Assembly: GCF_000502875.1 (NCBI RefSeq)
Contig: NZ_AYWX01000009.1
Coordinates: 277,966-312,556 of the forward strand
Reading direction: 5' to 3'
Origin: Mesorhizobium sp. L2C084A000
Lineage (GTDB): Bacteria > Pseudomonadota > Alphaproteobacteria > Rhizobiales > Rhizobiaceae
Length of the DNA stretch: 34,591 nt
In this document: positions 24,031 through 32,097 of the stretch, piece by piece
Position numbering within the stretch: position 1 is the first letter of the stretch
Layout: each line of letters starts with the position of its first letter
Made by a program: the position numbers and the translations under genes
The notes under the pieces: generated by a model
Database searches by the model: none
The model's input: the letters and a program-made list of their open reading frames with translations, nothing else
Told to the model about the DNA's origin: nothing

Positions 24031-25839
24031 TCAAACGAAAAGATCAACCTTCTGGAATGTCGTCACGTCGATCAGGCCGACATCGGAAATCCTGAGTTCG
24101 GGAATGACGACCAGCGCCAGCAGCGAGTGCTGCATGTAGGCGTTGTTCAGCGAACAGCCCATCTTGCGCATCGCCTCGGTGAGCTTCTCCGCCTTGGCCG
24201 CGACGATCTCGGCCCGCTCGTCCGACATCAGGCCGGCGATCGGCATTTCGACCAGCGCCAATTCCTTGCCCTTGGAGAACAGCGCGACGCCGCCGCCGAC
24301 CTCGCCCAGGCGGTTTACCGCCAGCGCCATGTCCTGCTTGTTGGTGCCGACGCAGATGATGTGATGGGCGTCATGCGCGACGCTGGACGCCATGGCGCAG
24401 TCGCCCATATAGCCGAAGCCGGAAACGAAGGCGTTGGTGACGCCGCCCGTGCCCCGGTGGCGCTCGACCAGCGCGATCTGGCAGATGTCGTTGCGGCGGT
24501 CCATGGCGACCAGCCCGTCCTCGACCGCCAGATCGGCCTCCAGCGCGCGCGTCGGCGCCTGGTTCTCGATGACGCCGATAACACGCACCCGCACCTCGTT
24601 GGCGCCTTTGGGAGCAACGATATCGAAGTCGCCGCCCTTCAGCTTCTTGCCGAGCTTGACGGTGTTCTTCGCCGTCTTCGGGTAATCATAGGCCGGAATA
24701 TCGATTTCGAGCTTGCCGCCCTTGGCCAGCCTGACGCCGCGTGCATAGACCTCGTCGATGGTCATTGCGGCGAGATCCGATACGATCAGCAGGTCGGCCA
24801 GCCGGCCCGGCGCGATCGAGCCGATCTCGCGCTCCAGTTTGAAATGCTGGGCGGTGTTGAGCGTCGCCATCTGAATCGCCGTCACCGGCTTCAACCCCTG
24901 TTGGATGGCGTGGCGCACCACGCGGTCCATATGGCCTTCCTGGACCAGCGTGCCGGAATGGCTGTCGTCGGTGCACAGGATGAAGTTGCGCGGGTCGATG
25001 CCGCTCTCCGTCACCGCCTTGATCTGCGAGGCGACGTCGTACCAGGCCGAGCCCAGCCGCAGCATCGCCTTCATGCCTTGGCGCACCCGGGCAATGGCGT
25101 CCTCGGCGCGTGTGCCCTCATGGTCGTCCTCGGGGCCGCCGGCGGCATAGCCATGGAACGGCAGGCCGAGATCGCGCGAGGCATAGTGGCCGCCGACCGT
25201 CTTGCCTGCATGAACCGTCGCCGCGATCTCGCCCGACATGACAGGATCATTGGCGGCGACACCGGGAAAATTCATCACTTCGCCCAGGCCGATAATGTTT
25301 TCCCAGGTCATCGCCTCCTCGACATCGGCGACCGTCAGCTCGGCGCCGGCATGTTCCAGCCCCGGCGCCGAAGGCACGCAGGACGGCATCTGCACATGCA
25401 CGTTGATGGGCATGGCGACCGCTTCGTCATGCATCAGCCGCACGCCGGGCAGACCCAGAACATTGGCGATCTCGTGCGGGTCGATGAACATCGAGGTGGT
25501 GCCGTGCGGAATGACGGCACGGCAGAACTCGGTCACCGTCACCATGCCGCTTTCGACATGCATGTGCGCGTCGCAGAGACCGGGCACCAGATAGCGCCCG
25601 CCGGCGTCGACCACCGTGGTGCCCTGCCCGATGGCATGGCTGGCATTGGGCCCGCAATAAGCGAAGCGCCCGCCGGCAATGGCGATGTCGGTGCCGGCGA
25701 TGATCTCGCCCGAATGGACGTTCACCCAGCGGCCGTTGCGCACGACCAGGTCAGCGGGCTTCCGCCCCATGGCGACATCGACCAGATGTGTCGCCATCTC
25801 GGTCCACGGTCTGGGTTTTGTGGGCGTTGCTTTCGTCAT
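24031..25839 (-). CDS. ade: Adenine deaminase
   Basis: Ade is a metal-dependent amidohydrolase that converts adenine to hypoxanthine and ammonia in purine salvage. The 602-residue product contains the metal motif CDAHMHVESGM, then IPHGTTSMFIDPHEIANVLG, GLGEVMNFPGV, AGKTVGGHYA and FILCTDDSHSGTLV, and the C-terminal Ade domain with FVSGFGYMGDCAMASSVAHD and PELRISDVGLIDVTTF. Length matches the family. ATG 25839 is preceded by GAGGAATCGCCA. The frame is open up to 26100 but overlaps the divergent hydrolase gene. It is probably a single-gene transcript. Confidence 0.95.
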   Translation of the reverse strand: MTKATPTKPRPWTEMATHLVDVAMGRKPADLVVRNGRWVNVHSGEIIAGTDIAIAGGRFAYCGPNASHAIGQGTTVVDAGGRYLVPGLCDAHMHVESGMVTVTEFCRAVIPHGTTSMFIDPHEIANVLGLPGVRLMHDEAVAMPINVHVQMPSCVPSAPGLEHAGAELTVADVEEAMTWENIIGLGEVMNFPGVAANDPVMSGEIAATVHAGKTVGGHYASRDLGLPFHGYAAGGPEDDHEGTRAEDAIARVRQGMKAMLRLGSAWYDVASQIKAVTESGIDPRNFILCTDDSHSGTLVQEGHMDRVVRHAIQQGLKPVTAIQMATLNTAQHFKLEREIGSIAPGRLADLLIVSDLAAMTIDEVYARGVRLAKGGKLEIDIPAYDYPKTAKNTVKLGKKLKGGDFDIVAPKGANEVRVRVIGVIENQAPTRALEADLAVEDGLVAMDRRNDICQIALVERHRGTGGVTNAFVSGFGYMGDCAMASSVAHDAHHIICVGTNKQDMALAVNRLGEVGGGVALFSKGKELALVEMPIAGLMSDERAEIVAAKAEKLTEAMRKMGCSLNNAYMQHSLLALVVIPELRISDVGLIDVTTFQKVDLFV

Positions 25840-25987
25840 TGGCGATTCCTCGGTTACGGCCAGTCTCGCAAATGTCGGCGGGCGCCGCCAGAGCCGTCGG
25901 TCCGACACGCCGCGCAGGCCGGGCTTGTTGACTAATCCGGCTGGAAGGCGATGCTGACCGCGGTCCGAACCATATGAGGGAAAAAAC

Positions 25988-26839
25988 ATGACCCGTTTTT
26001 GGAAAGCGTTCGCCATCGTCATCTTGTTCGCCGCCTCGAGCGCTTTTGCCGCCGCCGAGGAACGTTGGCAGACCTTGCCGGAGCCTGCAGCCATGCCCAA
26101 ACCCGATCAGAGCGGATATGCGCCGGTGAACGGCATCCAGATGTACTACGCCGTTTTCGGAGCGGGTGACCCCGTGCTGCTCATCCATGGTGGCCTCGGC
26201 CACGCCGACATCTGGGCCAGCCAGGTGGCCACGTTTTCCAAGACGCACAAGGTGATAGTCGCCGACAGCCGTGGTCACGGCCGCTCCACCCGCACCGAGC
26301 AGCCCTATGGCTATGACTTGATGGCGTCGGACTATCTGGCGCTGCTCGATCACCTGAAGATCGACAAGACCGCGCTCGTCGGCTGGAGCGATGGCGGAAT
26401 TATCGGTATCGACATCGCACTGCATCATCCGGAGCGGCTGACAAGGCTCTTTGCGCAAGCCGCCAACGTAACCACCGACGGCGTCGATCCGGGCGTGATG
26501 ACCAACAAGACCTTTGCCGCCTACATCGACCGCTCCGGCCGCGAATACAAGAAGATGTCGAAAACACCGGACCAGTATGACGCCTTCGTGGCGCAGATGA
26601 GCCATATGTGGGAGACCGAGCCGGCGTGGACCAAGGAGCAGCTCGCTGAGATAACCACGCCGACGGCGATCGTTGCCGGCGACCATGACGAAGCGATCAA
26701 GCGCGAACACACCGAATATATCGCCTCCGTCATCCCGGGCGCGAAGCTGATTATCCTGCCCAACGCCAGTCATTTCGCCATGCTGCAAGCGCCGGATGAA
26801 TATAGCCAGGCTGTGCTGGACTTCATCGACGCCAAATAG
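25988..26839 (+). CDS. Exported alpha/beta hydrolase
   Basis: The 283-residue product has a signal peptide (MTRFWKAFAIVILFAASSAF, cleavage near AFA-AAE), so it acts in the periplasm. The triad is visible as nucleophile S134 in GWSDGG, an acidic residue in VAGDHDEAI (D232 or D234) and H262 in NASHFAM. The oxyanion block is LLIHGGLGHADIW, and VADSRGHGRST follows. It belongs to the large esterase-like group; no substrate can be named. An AGGGAAAAA site precedes the start. The small outer-membrane protein gene follows 93 bases later on the same strand. Confidence 0.9.
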   Translation: MTRFWKAFAIVILFAASSAFAAAEERWQTLPEPAAMPKPDQSGYAPVNGIQMYYAVFGAGDPVLLIHGGLGHADIWASQVATFSKTHKVIVADSRGHGRSTRTEQPYGYDLMASDYLALLDHLKIDKTALVGWSDGGIIGIDIALHHPERLTRLFAQAANVTTDGVDPGVMTNKTFAAYIDRSGREYKKMSKTPDQYDAFVAQMSHMWETEPAWTKEQLAEITTPTAIVAGDHDEAIKREHTEYIASVIPGAKLIILPNASHFAMLQAPDEYSQAVLDFIDAK

Positions 26840-26932
26840 AGGATTCTGTGCGGCGACAGGGGGATTGCGATTGCGGCGAATGCGGTTATCCTTCTGGCGA
26901 GGACCTTTCTGAATCGTCATTTGGGGAGTTCG

Positions 26933-27598
26933 ATGCGTCGACTGATAGTCGCAAGTGCCGGTTTTCTTGCCGTTCTGGCCGTGCCGGCTTTTGCAGCCGA
27001 CCCAGCGGTCGACGTGCCTATGACCGCGCCCGGCTTCGACTGGACGGGCTACTACGCTGGTCTGCAGGCCGGCTATGGCTGGGGCCAATCCGATATATCG
27101 GTGACAGAAGGCGCGCCGTTTTCCATCGCGCCCGACATTGACGGCGGTTTTGTCGGCGGCCATGTCGCAGGCCTGTGGCAGTTCAACCAGGCGGTGCTCG
27201 GCGCCGAGGCGGACCTCAACTATTCCTCGGTCGGCGGCACGACGGTATCGGCGCTGGGAAGCACATTCGGCACCGACATCAAGTGGTTCGGGTCGGTCAA
27301 CGCCAAGGCCGGCTACGCCATGGATCGCCTGCTGGTCTACGGCATTGGCGGCGTCGCCTTTGCCGGCATCGAAACATCGCAAGTCGCGGGTCCGGCGTTC
27401 GCCAGCACGCGCACGAATGTCGGCTGGACCGTGGGTGCCGGCGTCGACTACGCGTTGACCGACAAGTTCGTCGTCGGCGCACAGTATCGCTACTATGATT
27501 TCGGCTCCGAGCACTACGACGTGGCGGAACCCTTCAACGATCGCGATCAGAACGTGAAGCTCAACACGGTAGGCATCAATTTGAGCTACAAGTTCTGA
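26933..27598 (+). CDS. Small outer-membrane beta-barrel protein (Omp25/Omp31 family)
   Basis: The 221-residue product has a signal peptide (MRRLIVASAGFLAVLAVPAF, cleavage likely after AFA at 21) and an eight-stranded barrel of the Omp25/Omp31 type. Alternating aromatic strands are visible: FDWTGYYAGLQAGYGWGQS, GGFVGGHVAGLWQFNQAVLG, VNAKAGYAMDRLLVYGIGG, GWTVGAGVDYAL and the closing LNTVGINLSYKF ending in the expected C-terminal Phe. These are major outer-membrane proteins of rhizobia and brucellae. ATG 26933 follows TTGGGGAG. It is probably a single-gene unit. Confidence 0.92.
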   Translation: MRRLIVASAGFLAVLAVPAFAADPAVDVPMTAPGFDWTGYYAGLQAGYGWGQSDISVTEGAPFSIAPDIDGGFVGGHVAGLWQFNQAVLGAEADLNYSSVGGTTVSALGSTFGTDIKWFGSVNAKAGYAMDRLLVYGIGGVAFAGIETSQVAGPAFASTRTNVGWTVGAGVDYALTDKFVVGAQYRYYDFGSEHYDVAEPFNDRDQNVKLNTVGINLSYKF

Positions 27599-27882
27599 GC
27601 AGGGCCACAATCGCGACGCTGCCGGACCAGGCAACCACTCAAAGGGCTCTTTCATGGAAGGGTGGCCGACGCTCCCAGTGGGCGGGGGGAATGGGTTGGG
27701 CCTGAGAGGCGCCGGCCTTGGCAGATCAAATCCACCACACAGGCATCCTACCACTACCCGCCGCGCCGATAATTCCGTGATCGCGCCAGTATCATCAAGC
27801 CGCCCCGTCTGTTTGCACGTTCGGCGAACGCTCAACAACACGACTTGACGGCCTGTGTCAGGCGTCTGAAAAGGGCTGGCCT
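27599..27882. other. Intergenic region before tRNA-Leu
   Basis: No gene is supported here. The sequence is ordinary GC-rich DNA without a clear T-run terminator for the porin gene; the tRNA promoter probably lies in its right part but no -35/-10 pair is convincing. Confidence 0.4.
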
Positions 27883-27968
27883 GCGGACGTGGCGGAATTG
27901 GTAGACGCAAGGGACTTAAAATCCCTCGATCTCTGATCGTACGGGTTCGATTCCCGTCGTCCGCACCA
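27883..27968 (+). tRNA. tRNA-Leu (anticodon UAA)
   Basis: The 86-base gene folds as a class II tRNA. The acceptor stem is GCGGACG/CGTCCGC, the anticodon stem AGGGA/TCCCT encloses CTTAAAA giving anticodon TAA, a variable arm is formed by CGATCTCTGATCG, and the T arm is CGGGTTCGATTCCCG. The CCA end is encoded (27966-27968). It reads leucine UUA codons, which are rare in a genome this GC-rich. No other tRNA is seen in the window. Confidence 0.97.
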
Positions 27969-28015
27969 GCCTTCGCTCTTCGAGCTTGGGGTGGCGGGCC
28001 ACCTGAAGCTCGTTA

Positions 28016-28062
28016 GTGCATGTCGCCCAAAGTGACCTCGGTTTTGGGAGAGCGACATGCAC
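28016..28062. repeat. Palindromic dispersed repeat downstream of tRNA-Leu
   Basis: GTGCATGTCGC (28016-28026) pairs perfectly with GCGACATGCAC (28052-28062), and the inner CCAAA/TTTGG extends the stem around a loop GTGACCTCGG. The element is followed by AAAGACAAAGACCTGAAGCG. I recall this order as a common dispersed repeat in Mesorhizobium-type genomes; a worn copy is at 9043-9092. It is not a coding sequence. Just downstream (28121-28148) GTCCTCC and GGAGGAC form another stem of unknown role near the end of the lyase gene. Confidence 0.6.
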
Positions 28063-28208
28063 AAAGACAAAGACCTGAAGCGGGTCGCCTGAAGGCGCGA
28101 CACCGCTTAGACAAAGGAGCGTCCTCCGAAGCCTTGGCCAAGGAGGACCGGTTCGAATTTCATCCGTTCAGGCGCACCAATTTCACCAGCCAGGGCTTGT
28201 TGGCATCT

Positions 28209-29657
28209 CTACGCCTCGAACACTTTCTGTGTGAACCATTCCGCCAGCCTGGCAAGCTCAGGCCCCAGCACACGATCGGCACCGACAGGCGGCACGATAG
28301 CTCTGATTTGATCGACGAAGGAGCGCAGTGCCGGCGGCGGCGTCCGTTCGGTGACGTGCAGCGCCTGCGAGGCGATCATCGCCAACATCGCCATGGCGGC
28401 ATCGACGCAGCGGCCGGCGGTCGCTTCCTTGGTCCATGCGAAGAATGCCGTCGTGGCGACGTCGTCCTGCCCCGCACCGGCCGATTCCGTGCCCGGAATG
28501 AAGGTACGTTGCGCCGCCAGCTTGGCCTGCTCGAGATAGCCGGTGATCGCCATCGGCACGTAGCCGACATTGCCGTGGCCATCGCTGTCGGCCGAGTGTC
28601 GTCCGGTCATCAGAAGATCGGGCAGCAGCGACACCTTGCCGTTGAGCAGCTTGGAGGCGTGGCGATCACAAAGCAGGCAGATGTCGGCCCATATCGCCGC
28701 CAGATCATCCAGCGCCGGCGTCGCCATGGCGTTGTGATAGCCGCCGGTCGAGATGCAGCGGCCGAGCGGATGTGCATCTTCGGGCGGGATATAGACCGGA
28801 TTGTCCGATATAGAGGCCAGCGACACATTGGCTGCCCGCTCGGCCGACGACAGCGCACGATGCGCCTGGCCGAGGACGCGCGGCACGATGCGGTAGCTGA
28901 CCGGCGCCTGATAATTGCGTCGCCCATCGCCGGCGCCAACCAGAAATTCCCGCAAACCCTGCAGGGCCGCGGCCTCATGCTCATCACCCCAGAGCGTATC
29001 GAGGGCGGCGTCATAGTGTTCGAGCGGGGCGCGAAACGCCTCGATCGACAGCGCGAACACTTTTTGCGCCATGCGGATCCGGCGGCGCGCCGCGAGCGCC
29101 GCGTCCGCTACGAGGGCTGCAGCGCAGGGCGAGCCGTTGATCAGCGAGCCGCGTTCCTTGACCTCGAGATCGAAGCGCGTCGAAAGCTCGGCAAACAGCG
29201 GATAGAGCGCCAGGATTTCGCCGGCGCCGCCCTGGCCCGAGGCCGGCACTGTTGGCATCGGCCCACCATTGAGCATTGCGGCCACGGCAAGCGCGATGCG
29301 TGGCGAGGTGGCGGCGTTGCCCTCGATGAAGTTCGTCAGGCGGGCAAGCACGATCGCCCTGACCACGCGATCCGGCAAGGGATCGCCGAACGAGGTGGCG
29401 GCGGCAAACGCCTTGATGCGCGCATGGCGATCCCGCTCGTCGAGTTCGAGCTTGCGGCTCGCCAGCTCTCCCATGGCGGTGGTGACGCCATAGATGACCG
29501 GTGGCGGATCGGATTCAATCAGCCTGAGAAACGAGGCGCGGCATTCGGCGATGCGCTGCAAGGCCTTCTCGTCGATGTCCACCGTGTCCTTCTTCCAGGC
29601 GACGCGGAAAACAGTGTCGAGGTTGATGTCCTCACGCGTCGACAGGCTAACTGGCAT
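28209..29657 (-). CDS. Divergent histidine/aromatic amino acid ammonia-lyase family protein
   Basis: The 482-residue product belongs to the HAL/PAL family (PF00221), enzymes that remove ammonia from aromatic amino acids using an MIO group formed from Ala-Ser-Gly. Family blocks are clear: catalytic Y56 in IYGVTTAMGE, SLINGSPCAAALVAD, SYRIVPRVLGQAH, SDNPVYIPPED and GYHNAM. The MIO region is odd: PTVPASGQGGAGEILALYPL has ASG at 139-141, about five residues before the place where HAL has it, and the aligned position reads GAGE without serine. Whether MIO forms is therefore uncertain, and it could be an ammonia-lyase, an aminomutase or inactive. No hut genes are nearby. It lies 26 bases after the GDYXXLXY gene in the same leftward direction. 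Confidence 0.85.
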   Translation of the reverse strand: MPVSLSTREDINLDTVFRVAWKKDTVDIDEKALQRIAECRASFLRLIESDPPPVIYGVTTAMGELASRKLELDERDRHARIKAFAAATSFGDPLPDRVVRAIVLARLTNFIEGNAATSPRIALAVAAMLNGGPMPTVPASGQGGAGEILALYPLFAELSTRFDLEVKERGSLINGSPCAAALVADAALAARRRIRMAQKVFALSIEAFRAPLEHYDAALDTLWGDEHEAAALQGLREFLVGAGDGRRNYQAPVSYRIVPRVLGQAHRALSSAERAANVSLASISDNPVYIPPEDAHPLGRCISTGGYHNAMATPALDDLAAIWADICLLCDRHASKLLNGKVSLLPDLLMTGRHSADSDGHGNVGYVPMAITGYLEQAKLAAQRTFIPGTESAGAGQDDVATTAFFAWTKEATAGRCVDAAMAMLAMIASQALHVTERTPPPALRSFVDQIRAIVPPVGADRVLGPELARLAEWFTQKVFEA

Positions 29658-29683
29658 GTTTCACACCACTGCAAATAAGGGAC

Positions 29684-30268
29684 TTAGTAGAGTGGTTCCT
29701 CGAACAGCGTCTTGTCGCCGTCCACCAGCGCCTTGATCTGCGCGGTGCCGTCGCCGGCGAGCGCAAGACGGATGCCGAATGGCCGCACCCGCATGTCGTT
29801 CTGGATCGCCATCCCCTCGCCTTCCGGCAGATAGAAGCGTTCGATGCCATAGTCCGGCGCGATGGTCATCCCTTCGCCGCGAAGATCCCAGCCCTCGGCG
29901 ATGTGGCCTAAAATATCGGCCTCGTCCGCAGCGGCCGGCTTCGGCGCCTTGCCGAACCAGGCTGTCGTCGGCTGCCAATAGCCGTCGGAGCCCTTCTTCA
30001 GGCGCACGACAATCGAGGTGTCGTCGCTGGAAAACTTGTCGGGCGGAATGTTGGCGATCATTTTCACCGGTATGCGCGAAATATCGTAGCCCAGGATAAT
30101 ATAATCGCCGCGCAGGAGGTCGCGCGGATCGACGGGCTCGATCTTCAGAAGCACCTCTTTGCCGTTGCGCAGGATCGCCGCGCGGCCGGCGATGATCCAG
30201 CTCGGGAAGCCGATCTGGACGAGCGCCAGCAGCAGTGCCGAGATGACAAGCCTTTTCCCGGTGATCAT
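29684..30268 (-). CDS. GDYXXLXY domain protein
   Basis: The 194-residue product has an N-terminal hydrophobic anchor (KRLVISALLLALVQIGFPSW) and the motif GDYIILGY that names the family, in the context PRDLLRGDYIILGYDISR. It probably sits in the inner membrane with its domain outside the cytoplasm. Its function is unknown, but family members are often encoded with a DUF2157 protein, and that is the case here: the ATG at 30268 overlaps the upstream DUF2157 stop as ATGA. The lyase-like gene follows 26 bases on. Confidence 0.9.
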   Translation of the reverse strand: MITGKRLVISALLLALVQIGFPSWIIAGRAAILRNGKEVLLKIEPVDPRDLLRGDYIILGYDISRIPVKMIANIPPDKFSSDDTSIVVRLKKGSDGYWQPTTAWFGKAPKPAAADEADILGHIAEGWDLRGEGMTIAPDYGIERFYLPEGEGMAIQNDMRVRPFGIRLALAGDGTAQIKALVDGDKTLFEEPLY

Positions 30269-31383
30269 GCCGTGGCTCCTTTGGCATCTGGACCTTTCAT
30301 ACGCTTTTCCACGCGGATGATGACGATCGCAAGGATGCCGAGCAGCACTGCGGCGGCCAGGAAGAAGCCGGCTGTATCGAGCATCGATTGCAAGGTCACC
30401 ACATAGATGATGGCGAGTTCGAAGGCGAAGCCAAGATAGGCAAACCAGCGCAGCCCACGGCTCTCCCGTCCCGCCAGCACGATTGCCCCGACGATGCCGC
30501 CCAGCGCGATCACCGAAGCGAGGGCAAAACCGCTGTTGTAGGTGCTCTCGTCGGCGAGTTCGAACTGGATCATCGCCAGGCCGGTGAGGAAGCCGAGCAG
30601 TGCGTGCAAGGGCAAGCGGCCGCCGAGCTGCACGACCCGGTCGACCGGATCCGGCGCGAAGACCGAGGCCGCGAACAGCAGCGCCGAGACGACGACCAGC
30701 GGGATAGCCACCTGCAGCGTGTCGTGGTTGGTGACGAGCAGCACAAGATAAAACAGAACCGACAGGATGATCAGGTGGCGCGCCGCCTGGCTGCGGGTCC
30801 AGAACGAGACGGCAAACAGTACGATCGCCATGATCACGAAGGCATGCGGAAATTCGCTGCGGCTGTAGTAGTCGAAGCCTTTGAGGAACAGCCAGGCATC
30901 GGCGATGCCGACCGAAGCGACCGTCAGCGGATTCGAACGCAGCGCAACCGCCGCCAGCGCCGTGCCGGCGCCCCAGGTGACCAGAGCAGACGCCTCGTCG
31001 CCCGAGAGATGATACATCTGGCCGATCAGCGCGATCGAGCCGCCGAAAGCCGCGGCCGCCACGATCCACAGCGCTTCGCCGAGCGCCGCATGGTCGCGGG
31101 TCTTCAGCACCGCGCCGCCGACATAGCCGCCGAGGATGACGGCAAACAGTGCCACCACGCGTGCCAGCCGCGGGATGGCGTCCCAGTTGGCGGCGACGAA
31201 AATCAGGATGGCGGCGCCGAAAAGCAAAGCGGCCATCATTGCCAGGATAGAGCCGAAGCTGAGCGACTCGCGCGCGTTGGCCTCGACATTGCGCGAAAGC
31301 GAATCGGCTGTGGCGGCGTCAATCAGCCCGGCCTGCAGCCAACGCGCGATATCCGCCCTGACTCGCGACGAATACCCCGCCAT
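30265..31383 (-). CDS. DUF2157 polytopic membrane protein
   Basis: The 372-residue protein begins with a soluble segment (RVRADIARWLQAGLIDAATA, then DSLSRNVEANA) that matches the DUF2157 N-terminus, followed by about ten membrane segments beginning SILAMMAALLFGAAILIFVA. The helix pattern and GQMYHLSGDEASALVTWGAG support the family. The function is unknown. Its stop overlaps the next gene's start (ATGA), so it is translationally coupled to the GDYXXLXY protein and the two probably act together. It is divergent from the first DUF1127 gene. Confidence 0.9.
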   Translation of the reverse strand: MAGYSSRVRADIARWLQAGLIDAATADSLSRNVEANARESLSFGSILAMMAALLFGAAILIFVAANWDAIPRLARVVALFAVILGGYVGGAVLKTRDHAALGEALWIVAAAAFGGSIALIGQMYHLSGDEASALVTWGAGTALAAVALRSNPLTVASVGIADAWLFLKGFDYYSRSEFPHAFVIMAIVLFAVSFWTRSQAARHLIILSVLFYLVLLVTNHDTLQVAIPLVVVSALLFAASVFAPDPVDRVVQLGGRLPLHALLGFLTGLAMIQFELADESTYNSGFALASVIALGGIVGAIVLAGRESRGLRWFAYLGFAFELAIIYVVTLQSMLDTAGFFLAAAVLLGILAIVIIRVEKRMKGPDAKGATA

Positions 31384-31619
31384 GCTGTGTCTCCCCCACG
31401 TTTGGTCTTTTTTCAGCCGATCCGGTCAAATCGTTGACGCGGCGGCATTTTCCGATTCGGGTTTCTTTGTGTCAGGTCCGTGAACGCCCGTTAATGCTGC
31501 ATTGCACAATTTGCATTGCTGCCATGCAGCCATAGCGCTTTTAAATCGATATGGGTCCGCCTATTTATAGTTCGTACACAAACGGAATGATCCGCAAGAA
31601 AGACGAAACGAGAACTACC
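31384..31619. promoter_or_regulatory. Divergent promoter region of DUF2157 and DUF1127 genes
   Basis: The 236-base gap holds both promoters. GCTGC-CAT-GCAGC (about 31518-31530) is a small inverted repeat, and CTATTTATAG (31561-31570) is an AT-rich box about 50 bases before the first DUF1127 start that could be a -10 element. Homologous loci in Rhodobacter are controlled by the stress sigma factors RpoHI/RpoHII; no motif can be assigned here with certainty. Confidence 0.35.
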
Positions 31620-31760
31620 ATGAACCTGATCCGCAACTACCGCAACTGGCGCCGCTACAGGGACACCGTGTCCGAGCTGAGCCGCCTGAGCAACCGTGAA
31701 CTGACCGACCTCGGCATCAGCCGCAGCGACATTCCTTACGTCGCTCGCAAGGCGGTCTAA
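31620..31760 (+). CDS. DUF1127 small protein, copy 1
   Basis: The 46-residue product begins MNLIRNYRNWRRYRDTVSEL and ends SDIPYVARKAV; LSRLSNRELTDLGISRSDI is the DUF1127 signature. These tiny arginine-rich proteins bind RNA in several alphaproteobacteria and influence phosphate, carbon and RNA-turnover functions. ATG 31620 is used because the twin gene downstream has the same start, length and sequence; the frame is open to 31551 but that part is not conserved. It is preceded by AGAGAAC-type bases rather than a strong GGAGG. Confidence 0.9.
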   Translation: MNLIRNYRNWRRYRDTVSELSRLSNRELTDLGISRSDIPYVARKAV

Positions 31761-31809
31761 TTCTTCGGACCGCGAATGGTCCGAACCAGTTTTGAAAAAG
31801 AGAACGACA

Positions 31810-31950
31810 ATGAACCTGATCCGCAACTATCGTAACTGGCGCGTTTATCGCGAGACGGTTACCGAGCTGGGTCGCCTTTCCAACCGCCAGCTGCATGATC
31901 TCGGTATCGTCCGCGACGAAATCAAGATCATCGCCCGCCAGGCGATCTAG
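31810..31950 (+). CDS. DUF1127 small protein, copy 2
   Basis: This 46-residue twin of the preceding ORF begins MNLIRNYRNWRVYRETVTEL and ends DEIKIIARQAI, with LGRLSNRQLHDLGIVRDEI as the DUF1127 motif. It has exactly the same length (141 bases with stop TAG at 31948-31950). The first 13 codons differ from copy 1 by only a few bases, then the copies diverge, indicating tandem duplication. Both have AGAGAAC-x-AC just before ATG. It ends 13 bases before the first small-RNA hairpin, so it may share a transcript with the RNAs. Confidence 0.88.
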   Translation: MNLIRNYRNWRVYRETVTELGRLSNRQLHDLGIVRDEIKIIARQAI

Positions 31951-31962
31951 ACAGAATTTCGG

Positions 31963-32074
31963 CAGGGTCGACCTCCTCCCCGACCTTGACGAATACGGTC
32001 ACCCCTTACCTCCTCCCAAGGGTTGACCACAAAAACGGCGCCCGCCGCACCTCCTCCCGCGGCGGGCGCTGTTT
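31963..32074 (+). ncRNA. Anti-Shine-Dalgarno small RNA, unit 1 (cuckoo/CcsR/alpha-r14-like)
   Basis: Three successive hairpins all show the same loop ACCTCCTCCC. Hairpin a pairs CAGGGTCG (31963-31970) with CGACCTTG (31981-31988). Hairpin b pairs GGTCACCCCTT (31997-32007) with AAGGGTTGACC (32018-32028), one mismatch. Hairpin c pairs GCGCCCGCCGC (32038-32048) perfectly with GCGGCGGGCGC (32059-32069) and runs into TGTTT, so it also serves as terminator. CCUCCUCCC loops are known from the CcsR RNAs of Rhodobacter, the cuckoo RNA family and alpha-r14/NfeR1 of rhizobia; they are thought to pair with ribosome sites or proteins. It begins 13 bases after the second DUF1127 stop. Confidence 0.9.
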
Positions 32075-32078
32075 CCCC

Positions 32079-32097
32079 GGGCAAATCAAATTTGCCC
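32079..32097. repeat. Unique hairpin between RNA units 1 and 2
   Basis: GGGCAAAT (32079-32086) pairs perfectly with ATTTGCCC (32090-32097) over CAA. It is not repeated before unit 3 and accounts for the 178-base spacing of units 1 to 2 against 164 for units 2 to 3. It may be a processing site, but no function is known. Confidence 0.5.

Noticed and set aside
22524..24047. A 507-codon open frame on the minus strand
   Set aside because: It is antisense to the second DUF900 gene and the end of the first; no domain is seen.
24127..25935. A 602-codon open frame on the plus strand
   Set aside because: It is antisense to adenine deaminase, whose motifs are unmistakable; the composition is histidine- and arginine-rich as expected of a shadow frame.
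25751..27910. A 719-codon open frame on the minus strand
   Set aside because: It lies antisense to the exported hydrolase and porin genes and part of ade; those have clear motifs and signal peptides, while this frame has none.
28020..29678. A 552-codon open frame on the plus strand
   Set aside because: It is antisense to the lyase-family gene, which has strong family blocks.
29684..31069. A 461-codon continuous frame joining the GDYXXLXY protein to upstream sequence
   Set aside because: The part upstream of 30268 is an out-of-frame reading of DUF2157; the two genes overlap by ATGA and are separate proteins.
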